A DNA stretch of 64,000 nucleotides, taken from contig CM075101.1 of the NCBI GenBank assembly GCA_037576195.1, positions 3,658,001 to 3,722,000 of the forward strand, read 5' to 3'. The DNA comes from Phytoseiulus persimilis (lineage: Eukaryota; Arthropoda; Arachnida; Mesostigmata; Phytoseiidae). A model generated the notes under the pieces. That model worked only from the letters and a program-made list of their open reading frames with translations. It was not told where the DNA came from and ran no database searches. A program made the translations under genes and the position numbers. Shown in pieces: positions 59,587 through 64,000 of the stretch (its first letter is position 1; every line of letters starts with the position of its first letter).

Positions 59587-62500
59587 CGTTTACCTCGATT
59601 GAACAGTAAACACACGCGTAGTATGCAGGTGAATTTGGTTATAATTCAAAATGAAATAAATCCCTTTCGGCAGTGTCACAAAACTACTGAATGTTCAGTC
59701 GAGATCAGCGCACTGTTTTGGAACCAAAATTCAGAAGCCGAGAGCGCCCAGGAAGGAACATTTTCCTCCATCACCAGCTCCTCCTAGAAGCGCGTTGGGA
59801 AATTACGGCGAGCATTCAGGAGCTGAGAGAAGATCGCACGGGCTTCAGAAACATACGAGAATCGTACCTGGCTCGTATTCAAATCATACAGAGAGGACAG
59901 CAGACGAGAGTCGAGTTTTTCGAGACGAAAACTCATGGGGCCAAAACGCGGAAGCTCATGTTGGTCCCAACAATCGCCAATGACACACTGTGCCTTCTCT
60001 GCTGAAACAGAGGTCAATAATATACAATAGCTAGCAGGGCTCCGAGTCTGACCATTCAGCTAATGAATGGAAAGAAACAGCTCCGTCTCCCCCTCCTCTC
60101 AGGCGAAAATCGTCTTCGATTCTCGCCATATTAGTGTCATAGTTCCCATCCATTTTTCATCGCTGTGCCTCCGTGTCTACGCCAACGGGAAGCTTTGTGT
60201 TATTGACACTTGCCGCGGCGAATTGGTGGCAAGGCTGCCCCTGGTCCCTGTACGCGGAATCCTCCGCGTTCCCTGTTGGGATCGAAGTGTCGCCCGCAGC
60301 CGCAGCAAGAACCCCCCTCTCCAGAACGAACTTCTCCCAGTTTGAGCAGCCATTGACGAATTTCGAAGTAGAACTTTGGAGGCTTATCTAATGGAAATGG
60401 GACGTGGTTCGGGACTAGATTAGCGAATCCGTTTTGGAATTGAAAAAAGCTCGATGCAAAGCGCCACGAAAAGCAGCAACAGAGACATCGCGGGATTGAG
60501 AAGACTTCAACGTAGAAGTGAAAAATTGGTCTTCCAGCATCGTTAATCACTGTCGGCGGAGCCGCGCTGTCTTGTGAACTACCTGAAGCTCTGAATATGC
60601 GCGACGACGGTATCGAGGCTCCGGGACGTGAAGTCGGTTCCTCTTGACGCCGTCCAAATAGATTGATCAGAACTTCACGGGGAAATATCATCGCTAATCG
60701 AAAGGAAGAGGTCAGAAGTAGCACCATCGTGAGTCGAGAACGAATTACTTCATGTGTCGGAATCAGACCGAAAACGCATGTTCTCTCACTTTTTACGATA
60801 CACATAATCTTTCCTATCGGAATATTCATGCAGCGAATCAGAAAACTATGAACAGAATGTTGCGAAGATTCGATGATTTCATTCTTTTTAAACTTGTTGG
60901 ATCATAAAATCCCCGGATGGGCAGATTGTCTCCTTGAAGACCCCATCAAAAATCTTTCCTGCTTCGAGCGCCGTCTGAATTTCCGAAACGTTCCCTTCGA
61001 GCGTTACTCAATCGATCCGACGTAATTCGGTCTTTTCCGTGTAACGCTGACTCGCGCGAGAAGTCAGTCGGAGTCTTCAGCCCATTTGCTTGTGCTCTCC
61101 TTTCGTTGACGGTCAACGTGTTGTTCTCCTTTGCGTCCACGCCTGGACTACTGCCAGAGAGACCTCTTGTATATTCATGCGGAATGAAGACGTTTCGGTC
61201 CGGCGGGACTGAATTAAAACAACCTGAAACGTTGGAGACACATCAGCTAGCACTCCAGAATGAGCATCGTCATAGGTAGGACAAATCGCGCGAGAAAAGG
61301 ACGATCGAGCTGAATTTAGAGAGAAGGAAGAGTGGTCGATTCCATCAGAGCTCATCGCAGAGCTCAAGAGAAATATGTTGGAGGCTCATGTCGAATCGCA
61401 ATCATGCCTCCATGTCCCTCCTCTGATAGGAAATTTACGAGCGGGAACTCGAGCGATGAGCTCCTTAAAAAGTATTTCAGTCCCTCAGACGCTCCAAGTT
61501 CCCGTGGTCCCGATGGTAAGGTGTCGAGGGACATTTAGTTGTTGTTGATGTTGGTGTCAAATCGAATGGAACCCATGCTCACGGGCCGACAGCAGCGCGA
61601 GGGGGAATTCGTTTGGGAAGTAAGCTTTCCCCACCCGGAGTGTTACCCTATTTTTTTGCTAGGAAGGGCTCTTATCGGAGGTCAGCAGTCGCTCGTAACC
61701 TGGTTGACACCTCTGGGGCGATGACAAGTCACCTACGCCCCTCTTGAAGCGCAACTCAACGCCTGCTCCGATGCGACTCGGGAACTCTGACTGCGCCATC
61801 GAGGTGGATGGATCGAGCGAGCGTTGGATTCCCGTTTACGCCGAAGACCGAGACTCTTCCAATTCTTCTGTGAGAACTTTCAGACTCGGCAGCTGAGGAA
61901 TAAGCGGGAGAGGAAACGATGAGCGTTCCTGCGCGTTGCTTCAGAACCGCTATCCAGCGATCAGAACAGAACTCTTCTAAACGAGCTCCGAGAAGGAACG
62001 ATAATGGAGACCGAGATGAATCTCAGGCAGTCGTTCCATAACTGCATACGCTCTGGGTTCGGTTTCCGAACACCTCGACAATACTGGGACTCCAGACGAG
62101 CGTGCGAGGCACAATCAGTCGTGGCTGAACCGGAGGCGCGAGTTCCTAATGAACTACGAAAACGATTGTTTCTTGGGTTTCGTACCGTTTAATCTACTGG
62201 GCTTTTTGAATTACATCTCCGCCGCTTGCCGAGTTCTCATCGGGATCGTGATGGATATTTTCCCCGATCGTTCCTCTCCCCACTGCTGTCCCTGCATTCA
62301 GGGTACGCGCGTTCGAAAGCAAGAAAGTTCGAGTTCTTCGGGAAACCGAAGACGCGGGCGGAAGGGCAACGATGACGACGCGCCAAATTGGTTACAGGAA
62401 AACCTTGTAATACCCGCGGTCAGAGATGGATCCTCAGTTCCTCCGACAGAAGCGTCGACAACCAAACAGCCTTGCAAGTCTAATTGCGGATCCACTAGAA

Positions 62501-64000
62501 CCGCGTTCCGATTTCTTTCCGCCGACTCGGTATGGGTTTTTCATTCGACTAGCTCAGATGGGGCAGTTCGTCGGCGCGACAGAGTTGTTTGGGTTGTGCG
62601 TTCGAGCGATATTTTTCTTCCTTAGATTGACCTCACACGATGAAATTAATAGGACTTGTCAGCAGCGGGATCAGAGTTTGCGTGAGTCGGGACTTTTGAA
62701 ATGCGCACGTCGCTCGGTAGAGAGGAGCGACGAATCCGTTCTGTGCGGGTAGCGGTCAAGCTTCGACGACGATCGCCCATGCTGAAGACACTTCGGAGGG
62801 ATTAACGGATTTCTGTCAAGCACTGTATACGCGTGGCTGTTTCTGGGGGTATTTTTCACTGCGTATGTAAGCGCTTGAGCAACCGACTCGATCCCCTTCT
62901 TCGCTCGTCAAACATCATTCGAACTCGCGACGGGCTGCGATCCTACCGGAAAGAACAGCTGAAGGCTGCTAGGAGAAGAGCTCTCCCAAGTTTCAACTAG
63001 CGGGAACTGCCGGGTTCGGGCCGGAAGCTTCCGCCGTTTCCACCTCGCTTGTCGACCTTGTTCGAAACTCAGTTTCATGCCACCTTTGTCCGATGGCCGC
63101 AGTGAGCAGTTGTCCACCATCGCCGAGCCTACCCGCAGAGCCGATGACACCGTAGATTTGTGAGTCTCGACCCAGCGGAGATATCTGATTTCGTGGTGAC
63201 GTGCCCTAGACGTGCACGGCGGGACTCAGCTCCGAGGATCATGATACCGGGGCTCACAACGTGTCTTCGGGCTTAATAATCCGAAAGCGCTCGTCGCCTG
63301 TCACCCGCGATCGGCCGCGAAGAGAACGCCCGAGCGCAGCAGCACCGGACGCCGCCGCAACATCATCGAACCGGCTCTCGAGGTAAATCGGATGCGCTGA
63401 TACGATGAGGGAATCGATAGTGGCCACGACTCCATTCATATCGAACTCTCCCCTCGGTTTGAAGATTTTCCCCTCTTCTTCTTTCGTTTATCGGATTCCG
63501 CTATCAATCCGTCCGCGCGCTCGAGTCCGACGCGCTCTGCAGGTAGCTCCACGCGTCGTGTCGCGTCGTGGTCGTGTGCTACGCATTCGACAATGGTCGT
63601 ACTTGACTTTCTGCTCTCTCACGGCTTCGCGTAGCTCGGTCCGATGCGACCGAACGCGCTGGAAATCCTGCGAACGGAGCGATGTTTCCGGTCGGGTAAC
63701 GTCACCTTCGACGGTCAATCGCTATTTCTTACTCGTGGACTCGTGGTCGCTTGAAGCACCGGAATCGCGCAGATCAGACGAGCCCCGATTCCTAGCGTGC
63801 TCGGGACCGCTCCGTGTAGAACAAATGGAATAATGTCACCAGACAGGAGAGATCGTCCGATTGGAAGGATGAGGTTTCCGTCGTGGCCGCGGCGGTTACC
63901 TGCAGCGATGGAGAAGCCACTTCATCACAACGCGGTGCCCTTCGACCCCTGGCCAAGACTTCAGCCTTGATTATCAACAACTAAACACGTTCCATTCTGG
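59587..64000. other. Region downstream of eIF4E
   Basis: About 4.4 kb. After the eIF4E 3' end I see no confirmed gene. The largest frames are 60200-60829 (-) and 62149-62625 (+). The latter has a hydrophobic start and a Cys-rich segment but no known domain. The last kilobase becomes C+G- and CpG-rich again, as the start of the window is, and could be the promoter side of a neighbouring gene. Confidence 0.5.
59655..59660 (+). promoter_or_regulatory. Poly(A) signal of eIF4E (AATAAA)
   Basis: Canonical AATAAA 69 nt after the eIF4E stop codon, the expected place for a short 3' UTR. Confidence 0.7.

Noticed and set aside
60200-60829. 209-codon minus-strand frame downstream of eIF4E
   Set aside because: It is Phe/Ser/Arg-rich with no conserved domain; plus-strand frames cover the same bases and nothing supports transcription.

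Overview
The window looks like nuclear DNA of an animal, most likely an arthropod. Coding sequence is broken by many short GT-AG introns (about 50 to 500 nt). There are no operons, and roughly two thirds of the window is non-coding. Base composition is near 50% G+C and CpG-rich. The four recognisable genes are all animal families. A mesostigmatid or phytoseiid mite would fit the composition and small introns, but that placement is only an inference.

Layout. 1-14849: long non-coding stretch with microsatellites and a 28-C homopolymer, probably upstream sequence or 5' intron of the next gene. 14850-29591 (+): a CAMTA gene (calmodulin-binding transcription activator), 17 coding exons traced here with the first coding exon missing. 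They encode CG-1 DNA-binding, TIG, ankyrin and IQ segments. 29592-39381: intergenic, with a badly decayed BEL/Pao-like retrotransposon relic on the minus strand around 32.2-35.4 kb. 39382-40654 (+): a complete RASL10-type small GTPase in four exons, ending in the CAAX box CAIS. 40655-47679: intergenic. 47680-53224 (+): a plexin-domain-containing protein (PLXDC/TEM7 family), six coding exons, type I membrane protein. 53225-58424: intergenic with no gene I could confirm. 58425-59586 (+): a class I-like eIF4E cap-binding protein, four coding exons. 59587-64000: a poly(A) signal followed by sequence in which I see no confirmed gene.

All splice junctions given for the four genes were read by hand from GT/AG borders and checked for phase: each assembled coding sequence is divisible by three and free of internal stops. 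The genes look like unrelated neighbours on one strand, with no shared pathway: a calcium-responsive transcription factor, a Ras-like signalling protein, a cell-surface receptor and a translation factor.

Most interesting signals beyond the genes: (a) a strong pre-miRNA-like hairpin inside a CAMTA intron at 27149-27223, whose 3' arm carries a miR-124-like seed; (b) three intron-like segments in CAMTA that are multiples of three and free of stops, so they could be retained as coding sequence; (c) an acceptor site in the RASL10 gene whose polypyrimidine tract is a pure run of 18 C; (d) an unusual number of long G or C homopolymers; (e) the BEL/Pao-like relic. I found no clear evidence of an entirely new multi-gene system.
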